DNA of 7,669 nucleotides from positions 1 through 7,669 of the forward strand of contig CAJWLI010000066.1 in assembly GCA_913043075.1 (NCBI GenBank), read 5' to 3'. The notes below the pieces were generated by a model. That model was not told the origin of the DNA. It did no database searches and saw only the letters and a list, made by a program, of their open reading frames with translations. This DNA comes from an uncultured Gammaproteobacteria bacterium (GTDB lineage Bacteria; Pseudomonadota; Gammaproteobacteria; Pseudomonadales; Azotimanducaceae). Below, piece by piece: positions 1-6,010 of this stretch (position 1 is the stretch's first letter; each line of letters begins with the position of its first letter). Position numbers and translations under genes: made by a program.

Positions 1-784
1 GAGTCTTCTTAATCGATTTTACTACCGTCTCTGTATCAAACGGTTGAACACTTCTCGCGTCTATGACTTCTGCCTCTATCCCAATTTCCTTAAGTTTTTC
101 TACTGACGCGATAGCTTCATGAACCATGCGCCCAAAGGCTACGATGGTCAGATCCTTACCTTGAGTTCTAACGCATGCCTCTCCTAGAGGAACCTCGTAG
201 CTGCCTTCTGGAACTTCCATGGTCATTGCCAATGAGGCCTTGTTCAAAACAACGAAGACAGGGTTATTATCTCTAGTTGCCGAGATGATCATCCCTTTTG
301 CGTCATATGCGTCAGATGGCATTACCACTTTCATCCCTGGCAAATGGGCTAACCATGCTTCCAGGCTTTGGGAATGTTGAGCTGCGAGACTGCCTCCTGC
401 TCCTCCCATTGTCAAAACAGTTACAGGAAGGGTCGCTTTTCCTCCAAACATGAAACGCATCTTCGCCATTTGGTTCGCGATTTCATCCATACACTCGCCA
501 ACAAAATCCATAAACATCAAGTCAATGATTGGTCTACAGCCTGTCGCGGAGGCTCCTACACCAAGGCCCATTATTCCTTTTTCTGATATTGGGGTATCAA
601 CAACTCGTTCTTCTCCAAATTCTTCTAGAAGACCCGTGCAATAACCGTAAACGCTACCTGCAATGGCGACGTCTTCCCCAGCAATAAACGCGTCTTTCTG
701 TTCTCGCAATACCTCTCTTATACCTTCGTTAATTGCCATGACGTAGGGAAGTTCACGTCCGGGTTTATTTTCAGCTTCTGACAT
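1..784 (-). CDS. TPP-dependent dehydrogenase E1 component, beta subunit (partial, 3' end off left edge)
   Basis: Beta subunit of a cytoplasmic thiamine-diphosphate E1 enzyme of the pyruvate/acetoin/branched-chain 2-oxo acid dehydrogenase family. I translated it by hand on the minus strand: 261 residues are open from the ATG at 784 to the window edge. Members are usually about 325-340 residues, so roughly 65-80 C-terminal residues are missing. Visible landmarks are GEDVA (36-40), DTPISEKG (63-70) whose Glu68 matches the Glu that activates the TPP aminopyrimidine ring, GGAGGSLAAQHSQS (127-140) with the conserved active-site His137, and the start of the C-terminal transketolase domain (DLTIVAFGRMVHEA, 211-224). 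A GAGGAG ribosome site (794-799) lies 9 nt upstream, inside the end of the E1-alpha gene, and only 3 nt separate the two genes, so they are co-transcribed and probably translationally coupled. The family is clear; the substrate (pyruvate, acetoin or another 2-oxo acid) cannot be read from the sequence. An E2 or E3 gene could lie beyond the left edge. Confidence 0.93.
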   Translation of the reverse strand, partial: MSEAENKPGRELPYVMAINEGIREVLREQKDAFIAGEDVAIAGSVYGYCTGLLEEFGEERVVDTPISEKGIMGLGVGASATGCRPIIDLMFMDFVGECMDEIANQMAKMRFMFGGKATLPVTVLTMGGAGGSLAAQHSQSLEAWLAHLPGMKVVMPSDAYDAKGMIISATRDNNPVFVVLNKASLAMTMEVPEGSYEVPLGEACVRTQGKDLTIVAFGRMVHEAIASVEKLKEIGIEAEVIDARSVQPFDTETVVKSIKKT

Positions 785-787
785 TTT

Positions 788-1789
788 TTATGTCTCCTCG
801 TTGTATACGTTATCAAGCAATTCTTCTGGCAAAGGATAGGGTGAGTCATTTGCAAAAGCGATCGCCTCTTCTATGTCCTTGTTTATAGCATTATGAACGT
901 TTTCGATCTTTTTCTTTGTCATCACGCCTAATTGAACAAGTCTTTTCTCGAATGCTTCTATCGCATCTTTATTTTTCCATTCCTCGACTTCCTCGTCGGT
1001 GCGATAGTTCAATCCCATCCCCCTCACGCCCACGTGATCATAATATCTGTAAGTCTTACATTCGAGCAGGGTCGGGCCACCCCCTTTTCTTGCCCTTTCA
1101 ATAGCTTCTCCAGCTGCTTCGTAAACCGCCATCACATCCATCCCGTCACAGATTACTCCGGGCATCCCGTAACCGGAGGCTCTATCAGCCACATCAACAA
1201 TGGCTTGATGCCTTGATTGAGGAGTATATTCACCGTATCCATTATTCTCGCAAACAAAAACACATGGCAATTTGTACAAGGCAGCCATATTTGCGGCCTC
1301 GTGCACACTACCTTCGTTAGAGGCGCCATCGCCGAAAAAAGCAACCGAAACATTTTTGTTCTTTTTGAATTTGTTTGAGAATGCTGCGCCCATGGCTATT
1401 GGTGGCCCGCCACCTACTATGCCATTTGCACCCAACATACCTAAATCCATGTTGGAGATATGCATACTCCCCCCTTTGCCTCGGCAATACCCTGTTGATC
1501 TGCCAAAAAGCTCAGCAAACATGGGCTTAAATTCGCCCCCTTTTGCAACTAAGTGGCCATGGCCCCTATGGGTTGAGGTAATCCAATCTTTGTTCGACAA
1601 GTGTTGCATGACCCCAGACGCAACCGCTTCCTGACCAACATATAGGTGGAGAGCTCCAGGGATTTTTCCGTCCTCCATCATCTTCCCAGCACTTTCTTCA
1701 AATCGTCTTATCCGAACCATTTTTCGGTGAAGTTCTTGCAAAACTTTTGGCGAAGGCACGCTCGTCTTTACATTTTTCTTTTTTGCCAC
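788..1789 (-). CDS. TPP-dependent dehydrogenase E1 component, alpha subunit
   Basis: Alpha subunit partner of the adjacent E1-beta; together they form the alpha2-beta2 E1 that decarboxylates a 2-oxo acid (or cleaves acetoin) and passes the acyl group to a lipoyl E2. From the GTG at 1789 it is 333 residues, normal for bacterial E1-alpha. Landmarks in this numbering are THRGHG (73-78), GKGGSMH (104-110), the TPP/Mg motif opening with GDGASNEG (153-160) and closing with ENNGYGEY (181-188), and the active-site loop YRYYDHVG (247-254) with His252. I chose the GTG because a perfect AGGAGG (1799-1804) lies 9 nt upstream of it. A TTG at 1792 is 6 nt from the same site and equally possible. An in-frame ATG at 1864 would add 25 residues but has no ribosome site and the extension looks non-homologous. 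The loop lacks the usual phosphorylatable YHGHS sequence of mitochondrial pyruvate dehydrogenase, as in acetoin-dehydrogenase-like relatives. Substrate unknown. Confidence 0.94.
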   Translation of the reverse strand: MAKKKNVKTSVPSPKVLQELHRKMVRIRRFEESAGKMMEDGKIPGALHLYVGQEAVASGVMQHLSNKDWITSTHRGHGHLVAKGGEFKPMFAELFGRSTGYCRGKGGSMHISNMDLGMLGANGIVGGGPPIAMGAAFSNKFKKNKNVSVAFFGDGASNEGSVHEAANMAALYKLPCVFVCENNGYGEYTPQSRHQAIVDVADRASGYGMPGVICDGMDVMAVYEAAGEAIERARKGGGPTLLECKTYRYYDHVGVRGMGLNYRTDEEVEEWKNKDAIEAFEKRLVQLGVMTKKKIENVHNAINKDIEEAIAFANDSPYPLPEELLDNVYNEET

Positions 1790-1798
1790 CAAGGAAAA

Positions 1799-1804
1799 CC
1801 TCCT
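1799..1804 (-). promoter_or_regulatory. Ribosome binding site that decides the E1-alpha start
   Basis: On the minus strand this reads AGGAGG, a perfect anti-16S match. It is followed by TTTTCC, then TTG and GTG codons in frame with E1-alpha. It lies inside the reading frame of the longer ATG-1864 version, which has no such site, and so supports translation beginning at 1792 or 1789. Confidence 0.75.
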
Positions 1805-1899
1805 AAACCTGTTGTTATAAACGGGAGCAGGCAAGACTATACCTGATTCTTCCCGCCAAGACATGCATTAACCACGGACTGCTGTGTCGCTCCCATTTT

Positions 1900-1928
1900 T
1901 TGACAGGAAGCAAACAGCGCTCTTAAAT
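1900..1928 (+). promoter_or_regulatory. Predicted sigma70-type promoter for the Rieske operon
   Basis: A perfect -35 hexamer TTGACA (1900-1905) is followed after exactly 17 bases by TTAAAT (1923-1928), which matches 4 of 6 positions of the -10 consensus. Transcription would start near 1935, giving a leader of about 70 bases before the Rieske start codons. The prediction is from sequence only. Confidence 0.5.
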
Positions 1929-2000
1929 CTCGATTTCGAATTTTTTACCACGTTGCAAATTCAATATCCAGCCGATAGTCTTAAAGGATAAGGGAAGACA

Positions 2001-2006
2001 AGGGAG
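2001..2006 (+). promoter_or_regulatory. Ribosome binding site before a run of ATG codons
   Basis: AGGGAG sits 1, 4 and 7 bases before three consecutive in-frame ATG codons (2008, 2011, 2014), with a fourth at 2020. Spacing best fits the ATG at 2014, so the true N-terminus may be two residues shorter than the longest frame. A second purine-rich stretch, AGGGAAG (1991-1997), could serve the first ATG. Confidence 0.55.
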
Positions 2007-2007
2007 A

Positions 2008-3276
2008 ATGATGATGGGGATGAGCGTCCAGGAAATAGCAACCCTAAAAAAGTTGATGGAGTACGAGGCGTCGCGGAAAGAACCGCCTAAAGGCTTTCCC
2101 TCGCTACCCGATATTCCGGCGGGACGCTATATTGATCCTCGTTTTTTTGAGCTAGAGAAAGAACATATTTGGAAGAAATCCTGGTTGTTTGCGGCTCATA
2201 TGGACGAAATCCCAGATCCCGGTTCCTATATGCTATGGGAGAACGCTGGACAGCCAGTCATTATCGTTCATGGTGACGACGGTGAAGTCTACGCCCACTA
2301 TAACACCTGTCGACACAGAGGAGCTCCGATCGTTACGGAAAGTTCAGGAAGAAAAATCAGGCTTACCTGTAAGTATCATGGCTGGGTTTATTCCCACCAA
2401 GGCGAATTGCTGTCTGTTCGTGATCCTGAAGACTACCGCGATCTTGATTTTTCCTGTAGAAGTCTCATCTCTATTCGCTGCGAAAGGTTCGGGAACCTAA
2501 TTTTTGTAAATTTTGATGATGATTGTGTTAGCTTGAGAGAGTATTTAGGCCCAATCGCCGAGGAATGGGAAGAATTTCAGTTCGAAAACGTCCGTCTAGC
2601 AGCTCGACATTCTTTTGTTTTGGATTGCAATTGGAAAATTGCGATGGAAGCTAATACTGAGGTCTACCACGTACCAAGTATTCATCCGCACACGGTTGCT
2701 CCGGCGTTAGATCATAGGCGAAATGTCAACACGTTCTATCCTCGGGGGCATGGTCGCATGGTCGCCCCGCGTCCTGCGGGAGCGAACTCCGCAATAGAAC
2801 TCCCGCAGGAGGATTTATTGCCTGAAATCAGCACAGTTGGAGAAATAGCGCGGACCTGTACTCAGTCCTATGGGATTTTCCCAAACTGGGTCTCTCCTCT
2901 GGGAGAAAGAGCGATTCCGCCTTTACTTTTCTGGCCTCTAAGCATCAACAAAACATTGTTTGAAGTTTGGACGATGGCTCCTGACTGGGGAGAGGCGCCA
3001 GCCCCAGATTATTGGACGGAGAACAACGGAGAAAAGCTCAATATGGTCCTTCGTGAGGACACCGAGTTCGGTGAATGGATACAAAAATCGATGGAGTCGC
3101 ATGGCTTCCGTGGTGTCCCACTCTCTTATCAAGAGGCAAGAATTTATCACTGGAATCAGGAGGCAGATAAAATCATTGGACCGGAAAATATTCCTGAAGA
3201 ACTTCAAGTAAAACAAGTGATGGGAGACGAATGGGTCTACCCTAATGACCCCAGAGTAGCTTTAGCGCAAGCCTAA
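2008..3276 (+). CDS. Rieske [2Fe-2S] non-heme iron oxygenase, alpha (catalytic) subunit
   Basis: Cytoplasmic oxygenase component that uses O2 and electrons from a separate reductase to hydroxylate or demethylate a small organic substrate. The 422-residue length is normal for a catalytic alpha subunit. The N-terminal Rieske domain carries Cys101-x-His103 and Cys121-x2-His124, 17 residues apart, in NTCRHRGAP and TCKYHGW, and these bind the 2Fe-2S cluster. The C-terminal catalytic domain has NWKIAMEANTEVYHVPSIH (208-226): His221 and His226 are iron ligands, and Asp351 in REDTEF is the likely third. The position bridging the two metal centres, usually Asp, is Glu218, as in the carnitine oxygenase CntA. 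No beta subunit, ferredoxin or reductase gene is visible, so a homotrimer with an unlinked reductase is likely. It is first in the rightward operon, behind a good promoter, and its stop overlaps the next start (TAATG). Substrate is not predictable: ring-hydroxylating, O/N-demethylating and quaternary-amine oxygenases share this layout. Confidence 0.93.
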   Translation: MMMGMSVQEIATLKKLMEYEASRKEPPKGFPSLPDIPAGRYIDPRFFELEKEHIWKKSWLFAAHMDEIPDPGSYMLWENAGQPVIIVHGDDGEVYAHYNTCRHRGAPIVTESSGRKIRLTCKYHGWVYSHQGELLSVRDPEDYRDLDFSCRSLISIRCERFGNLIFVNFDDDCVSLREYLGPIAEEWEEFQFENVRLAARHSFVLDCNWKIAMEANTEVYHVPSIHPHTVAPALDHRRNVNTFYPRGHGRMVAPRPAGANSAIELPQEDLLPEISTVGEIARTCTQSYGIFPNWVSPLGERAIPPLLFWPLSINKTLFEVWTMAPDWGEAPAPDYWTENNGEKLNMVLREDTEFGEWIQKSMESHGFRGVPLSYQEARIYHWNQEADKIIGPENIPEELQVKQVMGDEWVYPNDPRVALAQA

Positions 3277-4460
3277 TGCCTCCGCTCGAAGGAATCAAAG
3301 TAATAGAGCTTGGTGTAATGATTGCCGTCCCTGCTGCGACCTCCAATCTCGCTGGGCTTGGTGCTTCAGTGATTAAAGTTGAAGATACCAGTGCAGGAGA
3401 CGAACTTCGAAAGTATGGGAGCACTCGAAATGGAATGAGTGCATGGTTTGCTAATGCGAACTCCGGGAAACGCTCCATATCGGTAGACTTAACCACAACA
3501 GAAGGAAAAGAAATCCTATGGGATTTATTGGCTACGGCCGATGTATTTATTCAGGGATTTAGAACTGGGGTTACAGAAAAGTTAGGTTTCAGCTACAAGG
3601 AAGTCTCTAAAGAGAACCCTAGGATAATATATTGCTCCTCAACAGGCTTTGGGGAAAGCGGACCTTATAGCGATCTCCCTGCTTATGATCCAATCATTCA
3701 AGGACTCTCAGGCTGGGCTGGAATCCAGCTGGTAAACAAAGATCCGACTCTGCACAAAACAATGGTCTCGGATAAGACCGCGGCAATGTACAACACGCAA
3801 GCGATCCTAGCAGCTCTCGTTCAGCGCGCTTCCACAAGCAAAGGGTGTTTTATCGAAGCGTCAATGCTTGACTCAAACATCATGTTTAATTGGCCGGATG
3901 TAATGATGCAATGTTCGCTGCTAGAAGAAGACAGCCTAAACCTTCCCAACGTGCTGGAAAGCTATCGCTTGTACCAATGCAAAGACGGATTCGTCACTGT
4001 ATCACCGGGAACGGATAAACAATGGAATTCATTTTGTGACGCGTTTGGAGCAACACAAGAGAAAATGGATAAAAAGTTAATTACTAGTAAGGATAGAGCA
4101 AAAAATATCGAATATTTTTTTAACTCGATCGCGAGAATTGTATCAAACCTAGATAGATCCACTGTCGTGGGAAAATTAAGAGAAGTCGGAGTCCCAGCCG
4201 GACCCGTGTACCTACCAGAACAGGTGAAGGATGACCCACAGGTAAAAGCAAGACAAACCGTTCAAAAAAATAGTCACAAAATAATTGGCGAATTCCTAGG
4301 CCCGAAGCCGCTCGCGTCTATGTTCGGTGAAGATATAAGCCTGAGCGATGCGCCGCTGCAAGGAGAACACACTCTCGAAATTCTGAGCGAGCTCGGTTAC
4401 ACAAAAAGCATTCAAAGCGACCTGTTAGAAAAAAAAGTAATAATAAAAGGTGGTTCGTAG
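3276..4460 (+). CDS. Class III CoA-transferase, CaiB/BaiF family
   Basis: Predicted to move coenzyme A between carboxylic acids, activating an intermediate as its thioester; some relatives are instead alpha-methylacyl-CoA racemases. Its 394 residues are typical. Landmarks are the N-terminal start PLEGIKVIELG (3-13), the CoA-binding region GLGASVIKVED (27-37), NSGKRSISVDL (62-72), and the catalytic motif AYDPIIQGLSG (136-146) in which Asp138 aligns with the Asp that forms the acyl-enzyme anhydride in formyl-CoA transferase. FVTVSPGTDKQW (239-250) and GVPAGPVY (about 306-313) are also standard for the family. The start ATG shares one base with the Rieske stop (TAATG) and has no ribosome site of its own, so translation is probably coupled and the two proteins made in fixed ratio. 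The last 20 or so residues are Lys-rich and look poorly conserved. Family call is firm; CoA donor and acceptor are unknown. Confidence 0.93.
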   Translation: MPPLEGIKVIELGVMIAVPAATSNLAGLGASVIKVEDTSAGDELRKYGSTRNGMSAWFANANSGKRSISVDLTTTEGKEILWDLLATADVFIQGFRTGVTEKLGFSYKEVSKENPRIIYCSSTGFGESGPYSDLPAYDPIIQGLSGWAGIQLVNKDPTLHKTMVSDKTAAMYNTQAILAALVQRASTSKGCFIEASMLDSNIMFNWPDVMMQCSLLEEDSLNLPNVLESYRLYQCKDGFVTVSPGTDKQWNSFCDAFGATQEKMDKKLITSKDRAKNIEYFFNSIARIVSNLDRSTVVGKLREVGVPAGPVYLPEQVKDDPQVKARQTVQKNSHKIIGEFLGPKPLASMFGEDISLSDAPLQGEHTLEILSELGYTKSIQSDLLEKKVIIKGGS

Positions 4461-4491
4461 AATTTTAAAGCACATAAAAAAATAACAGGAG

Positions 4492-4505
4492 TTGGACGAA
4501 TCCAA
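4492..4505 (+). repeat. Small perfect hairpin after a ribosome site
   Basis: TTGGA (4492-4496) and TCCAA (4501-4505) can pair around a CGAA tetraloop. The hairpin directly follows AGGAG (4487-4491) and its last base is the A of the candidate leader ORF start. It could hold that ribosome site and start close together, but five pairs is short and chance is possible. Confidence 0.4.
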
Positions 4506-4555
4506 TGACACTGATATTCTCTAAACCAAAAACTTCTAGAGGGGAAAATCTATGA
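4505..4555 (+). CDS. Candidate 16-codon leader ORF overlapping the CMD-family gene
   Basis: A short frame with the peptide MTLIFSKPKTSRGENL lies in the 91-base gap after the CoA-transferase. Its TGA stop overlaps the next gene's ATG as ATGA (4552-4555), an arrangement typical of translational coupling. The upstream AGGAG (4487-4491) is 13 bases away, longer than usual unless the intervening hairpin shortens it. The peptide matches nothing I recognise, and a 16-codon frame can occur by chance, so this is a weak gene call. It may act as a leader controlling the downstream gene rather than make a useful product. Confidence 0.25.
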   Translation: MTLIFSKPKTSRGENL

Positions 4556-5145
4556 CCCGAATAAGTAAACTTAATATTGACGAGTGGGATCCTGAGCTGC
4601 GCGAGTTGTCTAGGGCAGATTCTGCCACACCTTTAGAGCAGGGCTTAACTCGAATGTTCGCTCATTCCCCCGAAGTCGCTAAAGGCCTAATGGCTTTCGC
4701 AGGGGGACTAAAGATTCACAGAGAACTGCCAGAGAGGATGGTAGAGTTAGTGAGATTACGAGTAGCTTTTCATAATCAATGTCGGAGTTGTATGGCTATT
4801 CGCTACAAAGATGCGATCGAGGATGGGCTGACAGAAGACTTAGTATGTTCTTTAGAAAAACCAATGGAAGCAGATAACCTCTCAGATGCCGAAAAAATAG
4901 CCATCAAATACGGAGAATTGATGGCAACGAACCACTTATCAGCGGATGACGGTATTTATGAAGAGCTGAAAAAACACTTTACCGAAAAACAGATTGTCGA
5001 GCTTGGTATGACAATCGCTTTTTTCGTCGGATTCGGTAGGTTAGCTGCGACCTGGCACATGACAGAAGAATTGCCCGAGGCATTTCAGGAATTGGGCACG
5101 GAAACCATTTCTCCATGGGGCGAAGACTCCATAGAAGTCAGATAG
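4552..5145 (+). CDS. AhpD-like / carboxymuconolactone decarboxylase (CMD) family protein
   Basis: A 197-residue all-helical protein of the AhpD/CMD superfamily, whose members include peroxidase partners and ring-cleavage-pathway decarboxylases. The core is ELVRLRVAFHNQCRSCMAIR (65-84). Glu65, Cys77 and Cys80 fall at the spacing of the AhpD catalytic Glu and redox CxxC. The His that in AhpD lies four residues after the second Cys is replaced by Arg84, and the His between the cysteines is Ser79. The AhpD proton relay is therefore incomplete; a CxxC thiol role is possible, a classical peroxidase role less so. LSDAEKIAIKYGELMA (about 109-124) is the usual second helical segment of such proteins. 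A good ribosome site, AGAGGGG (4538-4544), sits 7 bases upstream. Position between the CoA-transferase and SDR genes points to a step in the same catabolic route, but the reaction is not predictable. Confidence 0.85.
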   Translation: MTRISKLNIDEWDPELRELSRADSATPLEQGLTRMFAHSPEVAKGLMAFAGGLKIHRELPERMVELVRLRVAFHNQCRSCMAIRYKDAIEDGLTEDLVCSLEKPMEADNLSDAEKIAIKYGELMATNHLSADDGIYEELKKHFTEKQIVELGMTIAFFVGFGRLAATWHMTEELPEAFQELGTETISPWGEDSIEVR

Positions 5146-5164
5146 CTATTTTAAAAGAGGAACA

Positions 5165-5189
5165 AACCGCTAAGCAGAACATAGCGGTT
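5165..5189 (+). repeat. Perfect 8-bp inverted repeat upstream of the SDR gene
   Basis: AACCGCTA (5165-5172) and TAGCGGTT (5182-5189) are exact inverted copies separated by 9 bases, in the 84-base gap between the CMD and SDR genes. In RNA this is a stable stem-loop; in DNA it is a dyad of the size many dimeric repressors bind. No U-run follows, so it is not a standard intrinsic terminator. Its role could be mRNA processing or stability, attenuation, or an operator. Confidence 0.6.
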
Positions 5190-5211
5190 ACAGAAAAATT
5201 TACGAGAATCA

Positions 5212-5227
5212 GGACATAGGGACATAG
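5212..5227 (+). repeat. Tandem GGACATAG repeat carrying the SDR ribosome site
   Basis: Two exact head-to-tail copies of GGACATAG end two bases before the SDR start codon. The junction creates AGGGA (5218-5222), 7 bases from the ATG at 5230, which is the likely ribosome site. Confidence 0.55.
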
Positions 5228-5229
5228 CA

Positions 5230-6009
5230 ATGCAATTAGAAAATAAAGTTGCCGCTGTAACAGGCGGAACAGCGGGAATAGGAAAAGCAATCGTTGAAAT
5301 ATTTTTAGAAAACGGCGCTAAAGTAGCAATGATGGCAAGAAATGCGGAAAAAGCAGAAAAGGTTATCTCAGATTTAGGCGCTGGCGACAGGTTAATCTTT
5401 ATCAAAGGAGACGCGACCAGTCAGGATGACGTCGAGGGTTTTGTGGACAGAACAGCAGAGGCTTTCGGCACTCTTGATATCTTAGTAAACAATGCAGGGG
5501 GGGCAGGAACTGATTTGCAACCTACAGTGGATCTTTCTGATGAGGAATTCGATCTTTGTATCAAGTGGAATCTTTATTCCACATTTTGGGGTACTCGGCG
5601 AGCACTAAAGATAATGCTGGAAAAAAAATGGGGAAGAATAATTAATATTTCGTCTATGGAAGGCAAACATGGAAAGCCAATTGTTACTGCCTATACCACT
5701 GCAAAACATGCCATTAATGGAATGACTAAATCAGTTGCGAGAGAAGTAGGAACTGAGGGTGTGACTGTTAACGCGATATGCCCTGGGCTTATTGTCACAG
5801 ATATCTTGCAGACTAACGGACCCAAAACTGCTGAAGCAATGGGCATGACACTGGACGAAATGATCGACTACTTTACTTCGGAGTCGGCAATTAAAAGGCC
5901 AAATAAAGTAGAGGAAGTGGCTGCAGTTGCTTTGCTGCTTGCCAGTGAAGCGGGGGCCGGGATTACGGGTACGCAATTAAGTGTAGACGGGGGCACCGCT
6001 CAATATTGA
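5230..6009 (+). CDS. Short-chain dehydrogenase/reductase (classical SDR, FabG-like)
   Basis: Cytoplasmic NAD(P)-dependent oxidoreductase with a Rossmann fold, expected to interconvert a hydroxyl and a keto group on a small molecule or acyl-CoA. The 259-residue length is typical of classical SDRs. It has the cofactor motif TGGTAGIG (11-18), Asp61 in GDAT contacting adenine, NNAG (87-90), and the full catalytic tetrad Asn114, Ser142, Tyr155 and Lys159 (YTTAK). CPGLIVTD (184-191) and the C-terminal LSVDGG (250-255) are also standard. Arg37 after the second strand (MMARN), with no acidic residue there, favours NADP(H), though this is only a tendency. It is the last gene of the rightward group and faces the M16 protease gene 35 bases further on. 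The substrate cannot be read: sequence similarity to FabG does not mean fatty-acid synthesis, and the setting favours a catabolic dehydrogenase. Confidence 0.94.
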   Translation: MQLENKVAAVTGGTAGIGKAIVEIFLENGAKVAMMARNAEKAEKVISDLGAGDRLIFIKGDATSQDDVEGFVDRTAEAFGTLDILVNNAGGAGTDLQPTVDLSDEEFDLCIKWNLYSTFWGTRRALKIMLEKKWGRIINISSMEGKHGKPIVTAYTTAKHAINGMTKSVAREVGTEGVTVNAICPGLIVTDILQTNGPKTAEAMGMTLDEMIDYFTSESAIKRPNKVEEVAAVALLLASEAGAGITGTQLSVDGGTAQY

Positions 6010-6010
6010 C

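Larger units (their letters stand above)
1790..2007. promoter_or_regulatory. Divergent intergenic control region
   Basis: About 218 bases between the E1 genes (leftward) and the Rieske oxygenase gene (rightward). It holds the E1-alpha ribosome site (1799-1804), a convincing rightward promoter (1900-1928) and the Rieske ribosome site (2001-2006). For the leftward unit I see only an isolated -10-like TATAGT (1841 down to 1836, minus strand) without a matching -35 box. A shared position between two catabolic units suggests joint control, but no regulator gene or clear operator is visible here. Confidence 0.55.

Noticed and set aside
368..644. Two overlapping plus-strand frames of 72 and 64 codons
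   Set aside because: They lie fully opposite the E1-beta gene, whose reading frame carries the conserved motifs.
932..1216. A 94-codon plus-strand frame opposite the 3' half of E1-alpha
   Set aside because: It is antisense to conserved coding sequence and its translation is low-complexity with no recognisable motif.
1272..1634. A 120-codon open frame on the plus strand opposite E1-alpha
   Set aside because: It is the antisense shadow of a clearly conserved gene, its peptide resembles no family I know, and it has no supporting ribosome site.
1814..1841. TATAGT and TATAAC on the minus strand as -10 boxes for the E1 genes
   Set aside because: Neither has a recognisable -35 box at 16-18 bases, and AT-rich hexamers of this sort are common.
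2189..2500. A 103-codon plus-strand frame inside the Rieske gene
   Set aside because: It overlaps the Rieske cluster-binding region in another frame and shows no family features.
5165..5189. Inverted repeat read as a rho-independent terminator after the CMD gene
   Set aside because: The stem is followed by ACAGAAAAATT rather than a T run, so the terminator definition is not met; kept as a repeat only.
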